Positions 8,099-17,116 of a DNA stretch of 62,851 nt are shown here, in pieces (position 1 is the stretch's first letter; each line of letters opens with the position of its first letter). Below the pieces are notes generated by a model that was not told the DNA's origin, ran no database searches, and saw nothing but the letters and a program-made list of their open reading frames with translations. Position numbers and translations under genes: made by a program. This DNA is from Rhodobacterales bacterium (GTDB lineage: Bacteria; Pseudomonadota; Alphaproteobacteria; Rhodobacterales; Rhodobacteraceae), in the NCBI GenBank assembly GCA_003249215.1, contig QKJR01000089.1, forward strand, positions 1 to 62,851. Direction: 5' to 3'.

Positions 8099-9424
8099 AT
8101 GACAAGCGAACCGTCCTTCCTGCTCGACACCGCCTTTTGGCTCACCGCCGGGGCTATCGTTCTTCTGCTGCTCGCCTCGGCCTTCTTTTCCGGCTCGGAA
8201 ACCGCGCTGACCGCGGCGAGCCGCGCGAAATTGCGCGCCCGCGCCGACAAGGGCGATCTCGGCTCGGAAACCGCACTCGAGGTGACTGAGGACAACGAGC
8301 GCCTGATCGGCGCGATCCTTCTGGGCAACAACGTCGTCAACATCCTCTCGGCCTCGCTTGCCACTGCGCTGCTCACGCGGCTCTTTGGGCAATCGGGGGT
8401 GGCGCTGGCCACTCTGGTGATGACGCTTCTGGTGCTGATCTTCGCCGAGGTGATGCCCAAGACCTATTCGATCGCCAATCCTGAAACTGTGGCCTCGCGC
8501 GTGGCCCGTCCGATCCGGGCGCTGATCCTGATCCTGTCGCCGATCGTGGCGGTGGTGCGGGTGATCGTGCGCGGCATCATGTTCCTCTTCGGGCGGCGCA
8601 CCGATGCCGATCAGCACATGTTCTCGATCCATGACGAGATCGCCGGAGCACTCGCGATCGGCGCCTCGGAAGGCACCGTCGACAAGGAGGACCGCGACCG
8701 CCTGCTCGGCGCGCTCGATCTCGGGACCCGGACCGTCGAGGAAATCATGCTGCACCGCAGCCAGATCGAGATGCTCGATGCCGAGGCAGATCCGGGCGAG
8801 GTGCTGAGCCACATGCTGTCCTCGCCCCACACCCGCATGCCGCTCTACAAGGGCGAGCGCGAGAATGTGGTGGGCGTGCTGCATTCCAAGGACCTGCTGC
8901 GCGCAGTCGAACGCTTCCTGCGCTCGGGCGACGGCAAACTCGATTCGGTGAGCGATCTCGATCTGATGAAGGTCGCGATGAAGCCCTATTTCATCCCCGA
9001 GACTACGCCGCTCGACGAACAGATGCGCGAGTTTCTGAAACGGCGGACGCATTTCGCGCTGGTGGTGGACGAATACGGCGATCTCAAGGGCTTGCTGACG
9101 CTCGAGGATATCATCGAGGAGATCGTGGGCGAGATTTCCGACGAATTCGACCCCAAGGCCGAGCGTCAGGTGAAGCCGACCGGCACCGGCGATTTCATGG
9201 TCGAGGGCTCAGTCACGATCCGCGACCTGAACCGCGAGACCGACTGGGCCCTGCCCGACGACGAGGCCAACACCATCGCCGGCCTCGTCATCCACGAGGC
9301 GCAGACGATCCCCGAGGTCGGTCAGGTGTTTTCCTTCCACGGCTTCCGCTTCGAGGTGGTCGAGCGCAAGGACAACCGGATCACCAAGATCCGCATCCGC
9401 CCGCTTGTGGCCGTGACCGAGTGA
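8099..9424 (+). CDS. CNNM/CBS-domain transporter-like protein (CorC/TlyC-type, hemolysin family)
   Basis: Integral membrane protein of 441 residues. The N-terminal part (about 10-190) has three to four hydrophobic segments typical of the CNNM (DUF21) domain, with the signature FFSGSETALTAASRAKLRA. Two CBS domains follow (about 205-330; VVDEYGDLKGLLTLEDIIEEIVGEI is the second) and then a CorC_HlyC domain (about 350-435, GLVIHEAQTIPEVGQ). Family members are linked to magnesium or cobalt efflux or resistance; the hemolysin name is historical. It stands 34 bases after xerD and may be cotranscribed. Confidence 0.9.
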   Translation: MTSEPSFLLDTAFWLTAGAIVLLLLASAFFSGSETALTAASRAKLRARADKGDLGSETALEVTEDNERLIGAILLGNNVVNILSASLATALLTRLFGQSGVALATLVMTLLVLIFAEVMPKTYSIANPETVASRVARPIRALILILSPIVAVVRVIVRGIMFLFGRRTDADQHMFSIHDEIAGALAIGASEGTVDKEDRDRLLGALDLGTRTVEEIMLHRSQIEMLDAEADPGEVLSHMLSSPHTRMPLYKGERENVVGVLHSKDLLRAVERFLRSGDGKLDSVSDLDLMKVAMKPYFIPETTPLDEQMREFLKRRTHFALVVDEYGDLKGLLTLEDIIEEIVGEISDEFDPKAERQVKPTGTGDFMVEGSVTIRDLNRETDWALPDDEANTIAGLVIHEAQTIPEVGQVFSFHGFRFEVVERKDNRITKIRIRPLVAVTE

Positions 9425-9513
9425 GACGCGCCATCAAGGCTTGATTTTTGAGGAGCAGTGCACGAGGCTCACCTGAATTGCTGCGACGCAGCATCGGGAC
9501 GGGGGCCTCGCCG

Positions 9514-11547
9514 ATGAAATACCGCGCCGAAATCGACGGTCTACGCACGTTGGCCGTGCTGCCGGTCGTGCTGTTCCATGCGGGGGTGTCGATCTTCTCC
9601 GGGGGCTTCGTGGGCGTCGACATCTTCTTCGTGATCTCGGGCTACCTGATCACGACGATCCTGATCGACGAACTCGCGCGCGGCGAATTCTCCATTCTGC
9701 GCTTCTATGAGCGCCGTGCCCGGCGGATCCTTCCTGCCCTGTTCTTCGTCATCCTGTGCTCCATACCGCCCGGCTGGATCCTGCTCGACCCCGCGCGCTT
9801 CACCGATTTCGCGCAGAGCATCCTCGCCACCATGGCTTTCGTCTCGAACATCCTGTTCTGGCGCGAAAGCGGCTATTTCGACACCGACGCCGAGAACAAG
9901 CCCCTGCTGCATACCTGGAGCCTCGCGGTCGAGGAACAATATTACCTGTTCTTCCCGGTGATGCTCTTTTTGCTCTGGCGGTTCGGGCGGGGGCGCACTC
10001 TCTGGGTGATCGTGGCGCTCGCCGTGGCGAGCCTCGGGATCGCGGAGTGGGGCTCGCGCCATGCCGCGAGCGCCAATTTCTACCTTCTGCCCTCGCGGAT
10101 GTGGGAACTCTTCGCCGGATCCATCTGCGCCTTCACCCTGCCCCGGCTGAGCCGCAACGGTCATCAGGCGCTTTCGGCGATCGGGCTCGGCCTGATCCTC
10201 GCCGCGATCGTCCTGATCGACGGCACGATGCGCTATCCGAGCCTGATCACGCTGGCGCCGGTTCTCGGGACGGTTCTGATCATCCTCTTTGCCCGCGGCA
10301 ACACCTGGGCGGCGCGATTGCTGTCGTTGCGTCCGATGGTGTGGGGCGGGCTGATCAGCTATTCGCTCTATCTCTGGCATCAACCGATCCTCGCATTCGC
10401 GCGGATCCGGCTCGGCGAGGAACGGGCCGGGCAACCGGTCATGATCGCCGTTTTCGTCGGCTTCGCGATCCTGCTCTCGGTACTGAGCTGGCGCTTCGTC
10501 GAACAGCCGTTCCGCCGGATCGGGGCGGGCCTCCTGCCGCGGCAAAGGGGCGTTTTCGGCGCCTCACTGGCGGGGATCGCGGCCTTCGCGGCGTTCGGCC
10601 TCTTTGGCGTCGCTAGCAATGGGGCCGCCTTTCGATTTCCCCCGGGCTATGCTTCCTTGCTCGCGGGATATGATGACCACCCCGATCACGGCTGTGAATG
10701 GGGAAGCCAGGGGGCAGATCGCCCCCATCCGGTCGCGGAGTGCCTGCGCTCGGTCGCGCCGGGCGCGGTGCCCGATGTGCTGATCTTCGGCGACAGCCAT
10801 GCCTGGGCGGCCTCCGAAGATATCGCGGAGGCGCTCGGAGCCGAGGGCCTGAGCAGCTATATCGCCACGATGGCCGGCTGTCCGCCGGTGCCCGGGATCG
10901 TGCAATATGGCAAGGACGATCCGAACCGATGCTCGGCTTTCGCGACGGCGACGATCGACTGGGCACGCAGTGAGGGGATCAAATCCGTCGTGGTCGTCGC
11001 CCGCTTCGCGGCCTGGGCGCTCGACACACGTTTCGACAATGGAGAGGGCGGGGTCGAGCCCGAGCGGACACATCCGGTGTCGAGCGACACCAAAACCGGC
11101 CGCACTCTGGCGACGCTCGATCCGCTCGAGACGCGCCAGCCGCGTCTTCAGGCGGCGTTGCGCGACGGGCTCGCGGCCCTTGGTCAGGAGTTCCATGTGA
11201 CCGTGGTCGAGCCCATTCCCGAGGCCGGCTGGCATGTCCTCAAGCGCGGGATGGCGAAGATGAAAGCCACCGGCAGCCTGCCCGATCTCGGAACCTCCTA
11301 TGCCCGCTACCACGCGCGCGCAGATGCGGCGGTCGCACTATTAAGGGAAGTTCCGGCACTTGCCCCGCCCGGCGAGGTCAACCTCGTGCGCGTCGATGAT
11401 CTCTTCTGTCACGAGGACACGGGACGGTGCGACAATATCGTGGGTGGCGTCCCGCTTTACATCGACGACGATCATCTCTCGCGCAGGGGCGCGCGCCTCA
11501 TCGCACCGCGCATCGTCGAGGCGGTGCTCGCGGGGCTTGATCGCTAA
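9514..11547 (+). CDS. AT3-SGNH acyltransferase (OafA/YrhL type)
   Basis: Membrane O-acyltransferase, 677 residues, predicted to acetylate lipopolysaccharide O-antigen or another surface glycan. The N-terminal Acyl_transf_3 domain (about 1-345, some ten membrane segments) begins MKYRAEIDGLRTLAVLPVVL and contains the characteristic GGFVGVDIFFVISGYL and RRARRILPAL. The C-terminal SGNH domain starts around residue 420 with IFGDSHAWA (catalytic Ser block) and ends with DDDHLSRRGA (Asp-x-x-His block). The ATG at 9514 starts the family N-terminus. It stands alone between a CorC-like gene and an unrelated convergent gene, so the acceptor glycan cannot be told from context. Confidence 0.93.
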   Translation: MKYRAEIDGLRTLAVLPVVLFHAGVSIFSGGFVGVDIFFVISGYLITTILIDELARGEFSILRFYERRARRILPALFFVILCSIPPGWILLDPARFTDFAQSILATMAFVSNILFWRESGYFDTDAENKPLLHTWSLAVEEQYYLFFPVMLFLLWRFGRGRTLWVIVALAVASLGIAEWGSRHAASANFYLLPSRMWELFAGSICAFTLPRLSRNGHQALSAIGLGLILAAIVLIDGTMRYPSLITLAPVLGTVLIILFARGNTWAARLLSLRPMVWGGLISYSLYLWHQPILAFARIRLGEERAGQPVMIAVFVGFAILLSVLSWRFVEQPFRRIGAGLLPRQRGVFGASLAGIAAFAAFGLFGVASNGAAFRFPPGYASLLAGYDDHPDHGCEWGSQGADRPHPVAECLRSVAPGAVPDVLIFGDSHAWAASEDIAEALGAEGLSSYIATMAGCPPVPGIVQYGKDDPNRCSAFATATIDWARSEGIKSVVVVARFAAWALDTRFDNGEGGVEPERTHPVSSDTKTGRTLATLDPLETRQPRLQAALRDGLAALGQEFHVTVVEPIPEAGWHVLKRGMAKMKATGSLPDLGTSYARYHARADAAVALLREVPALAPPGEVNLVRVDDLFCHEDTGRCDNIVGGVPLYIDDDHLSRRGARLIAPRIVEAVLAGLDR

Positions 11548-11560
11548 CCGCGGACACCGC

Positions 11561-11620
11561 CTTCAACCTGATCAAAATATCCCGGGGGGGCGCGGTACGC
11601 GCGGGGGGCAGAGCCCCCCT
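11561..11620 (+). repeat. Dispersed repeat copy 1 (AAATATCCCGGGG box plus GC hairpin)
   Basis: CTTCAACCTGATCAAAATATCCCGGGG is followed after a short spacer by a GGGGGGC-AGA-GCCCCCC hairpin (11603-11619). The same architecture recurs near 47.5 kb (two inverted copies) and 57.9 kb. Here it lies between two convergent genes, where it could act as a transcription stop or mRNA 3-prime end stabiliser. Confidence 0.75.
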
Positions 11621-11632
11621 CGCCCGCTCGTC

Positions 11633-13189
11633 TCAGAGGAACGCGTCGGGCACCGCAGCCTTCTTCCGGACCACATACTCCGCCAGCGCCTCGGCCACGC
11701 CCGGGTCGATCGCCGGCGCCTGATACTCGGCAAGCATCTTCTTCACCCGGGCATTGGCGAGCGCCACGGTATCGCGCGCGCCCTCTTCCTCCCAGGTCTC
11801 GAAGGGCTTGTAGTCCAACAGATCACTCTTCCAGAAAGCCGATTTGAAATTCGCCTGGGTGTGGCCGCAACCGAGGTAATGGCCGCCCGGCCCCACCTCG
11901 CGGATCGCGTCCATCCCCTGCCCGTTCGCGCTCATGTCGATCCCCGCGGCCAGGCGGTGCAGCACGCCGAGCTGATCGGCATCCATCACGTATTTCTCAT
12001 AGCTCGACACGAGACCACCCTCGAGCCAGCCGCAGGCGTGGAGCATGAAGTTCACCCCCGAGAGGAGCCCGATATTGAGCGTATTCGCCGTCTCATAGGC
12101 CGCCTGCGCATCGGGCAGTTTCGAGCCGCAGAAGGCCCCGGCCGAGCGATAGGGCAGCCCCAGACGCCGCGCCAATTGCCCCGCACCGAGCGTGATCTGC
12201 GCGGCCTCCGGCGTGCCGAAGGTGGGCGCGCCCGAATTCATGTCGATCGAGGTCACGAAGGCGCCGAAGATCACCGGCGCGCCCTTGCGGATAAGCTGGC
12301 TATAGGCCACGCCCGCCAGAACCTCGGCCAGAACCTGCGTGAGCGTGCCTGCGACCGAGACCGGCGCCATCGCCCCGCCGACGATGAAGGGCGAGATGAT
12401 GCAGGCTTGGCCTGCGCGGGCATAGACCTCGAGCGCGCCCATCATGACGCTGTCGAAGGTGAGCGGGCTGTTGATATTGATCAGCGAGGTCATCACCGCG
12501 TTCTGATCGACGAAATCGGCGCCGAACAGGATCTTCGACATCTCGACCGAGTCCGCGGCGCGCGAGGGTTCGGTGACCGAGCCCATATAGGGCTTGTCCG
12601 AGAGGGTCATATGGGCGTGGAGCATATCCAGATGGCGCTTGTTCACCGCCACATCGGTTGGCTCGCACACCGTGCCGCCGGAATGGTGGACCCATTTCGA
12701 CATCTGTCCGAGTTTCACAAAATTTCGGAAATCCTCGATCGTCGCATAGCGCCGCCCGCCTTCGAGGTCGCGCACGAAGGGCGGGCCATAGACCGGAGCG
12801 AGCACCAGATTGCGCCCGCCGATCACGACGTTGCGCTCGGGGTTGCGGGCGTGCTGAGTGAAGCTTGTCGGCGCGGTCTTGCACAGTGCGCGCGCGAGGC
12901 CCCGGGGGATGCGCACCCGCTCGCCCTGCACATCGGCGCCCGCCGCGCGCCAGAGGTCGAGCGCGGCCGGGTTCTCGACGAAATTGACGCCGATCTCCTC
13001 GAGCACCGTCTCGGCATTGGCCTCGATGATCTGAAGCGCCTCTTCGTTCAGGATCTCGAGATCGGGGATGTTGCGCTCGATGTAGCGGGCGAATTCCACG
13101 CGCACCGCGGTGCGCTCGGCCCGACGTGCCGCGCCGCCGCCACCCCGGCCCCGCCGACCACCCGCCGCCTGCTCCACCGTCTCGCTCAT
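11633..13189 (-). CDS. MttB-family (trimethylamine methyltransferase-like) protein, non-pyrrolysine type
   Basis: A 518-residue protein of the MttB superfamily, corrinoid-dependent methyltransferases acting on methylamines or betaines. It shows the family blocks such as YTNAA-type substrate region replaced here by AYETANTLNIGLLSGVNFML and the C-terminal GPGGHYLGCGHTQANF. There is no in-frame TAG, so it is not a pyrrolysine enzyme like archaeal MttB; non-pyrrolysine relatives include glycine betaine methyltransferase. The N-terminus has an Ala/Gly/Arg-rich stretch. The ATG at 13187-13189 follows GGGAGGA with good spacing. No corrinoid protein or activase lies nearby, so substrate and partner are unknown. 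Confidence 0.85.
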   Translation of the reverse strand: MSETVEQAAGGRRGRGGGGAARRAERTAVRVEFARYIERNIPDLEILNEEALQIIEANAETVLEEIGVNFVENPAALDLWRAAGADVQGERVRIPRGLARALCKTAPTSFTQHARNPERNVVIGGRNLVLAPVYGPPFVRDLEGGRRYATIEDFRNFVKLGQMSKWVHHSGGTVCEPTDVAVNKRHLDMLHAHMTLSDKPYMGSVTEPSRAADSVEMSKILFGADFVDQNAVMTSLININSPLTFDSVMMGALEVYARAGQACIISPFIVGGAMAPVSVAGTLTQVLAEVLAGVAYSQLIRKGAPVIFGAFVTSIDMNSGAPTFGTPEAAQITLGAGQLARRLGLPYRSAGAFCGSKLPDAQAAYETANTLNIGLLSGVNFMLHACGWLEGGLVSSYEKYVMDADQLGVLHRLAAGIDMSANGQGMDAIREVGPGGHYLGCGHTQANFKSAFWKSDLLDYKPFETWEEEGARDTVALANARVKKMLAEYQAPAIDPGVAEALAEYVVRKKAAVPDAFL

Positions 13190-13257
13190 GGCATCCTCCC
13201 GCAAGGTTTCACCCAGAGTAGCAAGGCCCGCGCCCGGCCCATGAGCGGATTGCGACC

Positions 13258-14343
13258 TCAGCGGTAGAGAAGCGACCGGCCCTCGGCGAAAAGATGGACC
13301 TTGGCGGGATCGGCGGTCAGCGCGATCACCTTGTGGCGCAGATCGGCATGCACGCCGGGCAGCTTGGCGATCAGGGCGGGCGCATCCTTGGCATGGGCGA
13401 AATGCAGCAGCGTGACCTCGCCCAGAGCCTCGACGAAATCGACCGTGCCCGCGAAGAGGGGCGCCCCTTCGGTCGGCGCGAAATCCTCGGGGCGCACCCC
13501 GATATTGACCCGCCGCCCGAGATCGTCGGGCAGGCTCGGCACATGGCTGCGCGCGGTGCCGCCGGTATCGAGGCGGATCGTGGTTTCGGCCCCCGTCGCG
13601 GTGATTTCGCCGGGCAGCAGGTTCATCTGCGGCGAGCCGATGAATTGCGCGACGAATTCGTCGACCGGACGCTCATAGAGCGTGAGCGGCGTGCCGACCT
13701 GGGCGATGCCGCCATTGGCGAGCACGACGATGCGCGAGGCGAGCGTCATCGCCTCGACCTGATCATGGGTGACGTAGATCATCGTGCGGTCTGGCATCGC
13801 CTCCTTGAGCTGGGCGATCTCGATCCGGGTCGCGACCCGCAGGGCGGCGTCGAGGTTCGAGAGCGGCTCATCGAAGAGATAGACCTTGGGGTCGCGCACG
13901 ATGGCCCGCCCGATCGCCACACGCTGGCGTTGCCCGCCCGAGAGCGCCTTGGGCAGGCGGTCGAGATAGGGCGTGAGCTGCAGGATGCGCGCGGCGTTTT
14001 CTACAGCCTCATCAATCTCTTGCGCGGGTTTCCTCGCAATTTTCAAGGCGAAGGCCATGTTCTCGCGCACCGTCATGTGCGGATAGAGCGCATAGCTCTG
14101 GAACACCATCGCGATCCCGCGCGAGGCGGGCGGCACGTCGTTCACCCGCTGCCCGTCGATCAGAAGGTCGCCTCCGGTGATCCGCTCGAGCCCCGCGATC
14201 ATCCGCAGGAGCGTGGATTTTCCGCAGCCTGAGGGCCCGACGAAAACGATCAGCTCACCCGCTTCAATGTCGAGGTCTATGCCCTTGAGAACACTCACCT
14301 CTCCATAGGATTTTGCGACGCTCCGCAGGCTCAGGCCGGCCAT
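13258..14343 (-). CDS. aglK: Alpha-glucoside ABC transporter ATP-binding protein
   Basis: MalK-type ATPase (361 residues) energising import through AglFG. Walker A GPSGCGKST is at about residues 36-44, signature LSGGQRQRVAIGRA and Walker B VYLFDEPLSNLDA follow, then the switch His in MIYVTHDQVEAMTLA. The C-terminal TOBE/OB regulatory domain (about 235-361) marks the MalK/UgpC subclass. It is the last gene of aglE-F-G-A-K, starting one base after the aglA stop. In the known Sinorhizobium meliloti agl operon the gene order is the same, which supports the substrate assignment. Confidence 0.94.
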   Translation of the reverse strand: MAGLSLRSVAKSYGEVSVLKGIDLDIEAGELIVFVGPSGCGKSTLLRMIAGLERITGGDLLIDGQRVNDVPPASRGIAMVFQSYALYPHMTVRENMAFALKIARKPAQEIDEAVENAARILQLTPYLDRLPKALSGGQRQRVAIGRAIVRDPKVYLFDEPLSNLDAALRVATRIEIAQLKEAMPDRTMIYVTHDQVEAMTLASRIVVLANGGIAQVGTPLTLYERPVDEFVAQFIGSPQMNLLPGEITATGAETTIRLDTGGTARSHVPSLPDDLGRRVNIGVRPEDFAPTEGAPLFAGTVDFVEALGEVTLLHFAHAKDAPALIAKLPGVHADLRHKVIALTADPAKVHLFAEGRSLLYR

Positions 14344-14344
14344 G

Positions 14345-15982
14345 CTACGCCCCCCGGTTCAGGATCAGGATCGAGGGCTGCCATGGGCCCAGATGCAGGC
14401 TGTGGTCGGGCTGCGGCCGGGTCGAGCCGATCTCGCCTCCGATCGTCACCCAATCCCCGGCCGGAACGGTCGTATCGACGGGCTGATCGGAGAGGTTGAA
14501 GAAACACAGAACAACCTCGTCCTCGCTCTCGCGCCGGAACGAGAGCACATCACCCGAGACCGTGATATCGAGCATTTCCCCATAGCGTAACGCTTTGTGA
14601 TTACGTCGAAAAGCGATAGCGCGACGGTAGTGGTGCAAGAGGGTGGACGGGTCATGCTCGGCTGCATCCGCCGCCAGATAGTGATGCACCGAGGGCACCG
14701 GAAGCCAGGGCCGTGCGCCAGTGAAGCCGGCATAGGCCGCCTCCTTTTCCCAGACCATCGGCGTGCGGCATCCGTCGCGGCCCTTGAACTCGGGCCAGAA
14801 CTCCTTGCCATAGGGGTCCTGCAGGTCCTCATAGGCGATTTCGGCCTCCGGCAGGCCAAGCTCCTCCCCTTGATAGAGACAGACGGACCCTTTCAAGCAC
14901 ATCAAGAGCGTCACATAAGTCCTTGCCGAAGCAGCAGAAAGACCCCAACGCGACAGGTGCCGCTCGACGTCGTGATTGGAATAGGCCCAGCAGGCCCAGC
15001 CCTGCGGCGCGACCCGTTCGAGATGGCGGAAGGTCTCGGCGACAAAGCTTGCAGGCAAAGGCGCATGGCCCGACAGGAGCTCGAACGCATAGGACATCTG
15101 CATCTTGTCCTCGCCCGAGGTGTATTCGCCAAGGATCTCGAGCCCCCGCTGGCTGTCGCCGACCTCGCCCACGGCGGCGGCATTGTAGCCATTCATCAGC
15201 GTGCGCAATTTCCGAAGGAATTCAACGTTCTTCGGGTGGTTCTTGTCATAGATGTGGCGCTGGTGATTATAGGGGTTCACCTTGGGCGCGGTCTGGTCGT
15301 TGCGCTCGTCAGGCGGCAGCGGCGGGTTGTTGCGCAGCTCGGCGTCATGCATGTAGAAATTGATCGTATCGAGGCGAAACCCGTCGACACCGCGCTCGAG
15401 CCAAAATTTAGCCACGGCGAGCAATTCCTGCTGAACTTCGGTCGAATGGAAATTCAGATCGGGCTGCTGCACGAGGAAATTGTGCAGGTAATATTGCTCG
15501 CGCCCCGCATCCCAGTGCCAGGCCGGGCCTCCGAAGATCGACAGCCAGTTGTTCGGCGCCGTGCCATCGGGTTTCGGATCGGCCCAGACATACCAGTCGG
15601 ATTTCGGCCCCTCGCGGCTTGCGCGGCTGTCCTTGAACCAGGGGTGCTGATCCGAGGTATGGCTGAGCACGAGGTCGATCATCACCTTGAGGCCGAGCGC
15701 ATGGGCCGTGGCCACCACCTGATCGAAATCGGCGAGGCTTCCGAAGAGCGGATCGACATCGCAATAATCGCTCACGTCATAGCCGAAATCCTTCATCGGC
15801 GAGGTGAAGAAGGGCGAGATCCAGATCGCATCGACACCGAGGCTCGCGACATGCGGCAAGCGCCGCACGATCCCCAGAAGATCGCCGACCCCGTCGCCGT
15901 TCGTGTCCTGAAAGCTGCGCGGATAGATCTGATAGATCACCGCGCCACGCCACCAGTCGGGGTCTTTGCGAAGGATATTCAT
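14345..15982 (-). CDS. aglA: Alpha-glucosidase, GH13 family
   Basis: Cytoplasmic hydrolase cleaving imported sucrose, maltose or trehalose-type alpha-glucosides. The 545-residue protein has the GH13 barrel: conserved region I in MIDLVLSHTS, nucleophile D205 in GFRLDTINF, acid/base E273 in VGEVGD and the third carboxylate D338 in SNHDVERHL. No signal peptide is present, which fits intracellular action after ABC uptake. The gene abuts aglG (its ATG directly precedes, in transcript order follows, the aglG TGA with no gap). Exact substrate range cannot be read from sequence. Confidence 0.95.
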   Translation of the reverse strand: MNILRKDPDWWRGAVIYQIYPRSFQDTNGDGVGDLLGIVRRLPHVASLGVDAIWISPFFTSPMKDFGYDVSDYCDVDPLFGSLADFDQVVATAHALGLKVMIDLVLSHTSDQHPWFKDSRASREGPKSDWYVWADPKPDGTAPNNWLSIFGGPAWHWDAGREQYYLHNFLVQQPDLNFHSTEVQQELLAVAKFWLERGVDGFRLDTINFYMHDAELRNNPPLPPDERNDQTAPKVNPYNHQRHIYDKNHPKNVEFLRKLRTLMNGYNAAAVGEVGDSQRGLEILGEYTSGEDKMQMSYAFELLSGHAPLPASFVAETFRHLERVAPQGWACWAYSNHDVERHLSRWGLSAASARTYVTLLMCLKGSVCLYQGEELGLPEAEIAYEDLQDPYGKEFWPEFKGRDGCRTPMVWEKEAAYAGFTGARPWLPVPSVHHYLAADAAEHDPSTLLHHYRRAIAFRRNHKALRYGEMLDITVSGDVLSFRRESEDEVVLCFFNLSDQPVDTTVPAGDWVTIGGEIGSTRPQPDHSLHLGPWQPSILILNRGA

Positions 15983-17116
15983 TCAGCCACCTTTCACCGA
16001 GCCGGCGAGCAAACCGCGCACCAGATATTTCTGCAAAGCGAAGAAAACGAGAAGCGGCACGGCGATCGAGAGGAACGCCGAGGCCGCGAGGATCTCCCAA
16101 TCGCCGCCACGTGACCCCAGAAGTTCGCGCAGAACTCCCGTCATCACAAGCTGATCGGGGCGATTTCCGAGGAAAACCGTGGCCACCAGCAGATCGTTCC
16201 AGACCCAGAGGAACTGAAAGATCGCGAAAGAGGCAAGTGCAGGAAAGCTGAGCGGCAGGATGATCCGGCGGAAGATCTGGAATTCGGTCGCGCCATCGAC
16301 GCGCGCGCTCTCGATGATCTCGCGCGGCAGGCCGGCCATGTAGTTGCGCAAAAGGTAAATCGCGAGCGGCAGGCCGAAGCCGGTATGGGCAAGCCAGATC
16401 CCCATGTAGCCCTTACCCAGCCCGATCTCGTTGTGGAATTTCAGAAGCGGGATCAGTGCGAGTTGCAGCGGCACCACCAAGAGCCCGACGACTGCCGCGA
16501 TCAGGAGCGCACGACCCGGGAACTCCATCCAGGCGAGGGCATAGGCCGCGAAGGCCGCGATCAGGATCGGGATCACGGTCGCGGGGATCGTCACCGTCAT
16601 CGTGTTGAGAAAGGCGCGCCCGAGCCCCTCGGCGCCGATGACGCGGGCGTAGTTTTCGAGCGTGGCGCGCGGCTTCTCGGCGGTGGTGAGGAAGATCCGC
16701 ATCCCGCGCGTCTCGGTGAAGGCGGTGGGCGAGCTCAGGCGATAGGCCCCGTCCGCGGCCACGGTGAGGCGCTGGCCGTCCTTGAGCTCGGCCGTCTCGC
16801 CGGGCGTGAAGGCGGCCGGATCGCGCGAGGAGATGCCCCAGGCGGTGACCTGCGCCCCCGCGCCCGTCAGATCGCCCGAAATGACGAAGAGATCGCCCTC
16901 GGGCAGCTGATCGGCCGCGGTGCCCGCGCGCTCGAAACCCGTCTGCTCGGTCGCGAAGGCCGCGCGCCACCAGCCGGTGGCGGCGATCTGATCGCGGTCG
17001 CGGAAGGAGGAGACGAGCAGCCCGAAGGTCGGGATCGTCCACAGCAGCACGAGCACGAGCGCCGCGAGATTGACCGCCCAGACGAGCCGGGCCTTGGTGC
17101 CTGCGATCTGGCTCAT
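15983..17116 (-). CDS. aglG: Alpha-glucoside ABC transporter permease AglG
   Basis: Inner-membrane permease, 377 residues, longer than the 280 or so usual for MalG-type proteins. The first membrane segment (about 14-34) is followed by an insertion of roughly 110 residues (about 36-150) predicted to face the periplasm, then five membrane segments. The EAA loop that docks the ATPase is seen as EIIESARVDGATEFQIFRRIILP. Such an insertion also occurs in MalF/AglG-type subunits. It overlaps aglF by 4 bases (ATGA). Confidence 0.93.
   Translation of the reverse strand: MSQIAGTKARLVWAVNLAALVLVLLWTIPTFGLLVSSFRDRDQIAATGWWRAAFATEQTGFERAGTAADQLPEGDLFVISGDLTGAGAQVTAWGISSRDPAAFTPGETAELKDGQRLTVAADGAYRLSSPTAFTETRGMRIFLTTAEKPRATLENYARVIGAEGLGRAFLNTMTVTIPATVIPILIAAFAAYALAWMEFPGRALLIAAVVGLLVVPLQLALIPLLKFHNEIGLGKGYMGIWLAHTGFGLPLAIYLLRNYMAGLPREIIESARVDGATEFQIFRRIILPLSFPALASFAIFQFLWVWNDLLVATVFLGNRPDQLVMTGVLRELLGSRGGDWEILAASAFLSIAVPLLVFFALQKYLVRGLLAGSVKGG

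Noticed and set aside
11633-13189. Pyrrolysine (in-frame TAG) in the MttB-like gene
   Set aside because: The frame is open from ATG to TGA with no internal TAG, so it is a non-pyrrolysine member.
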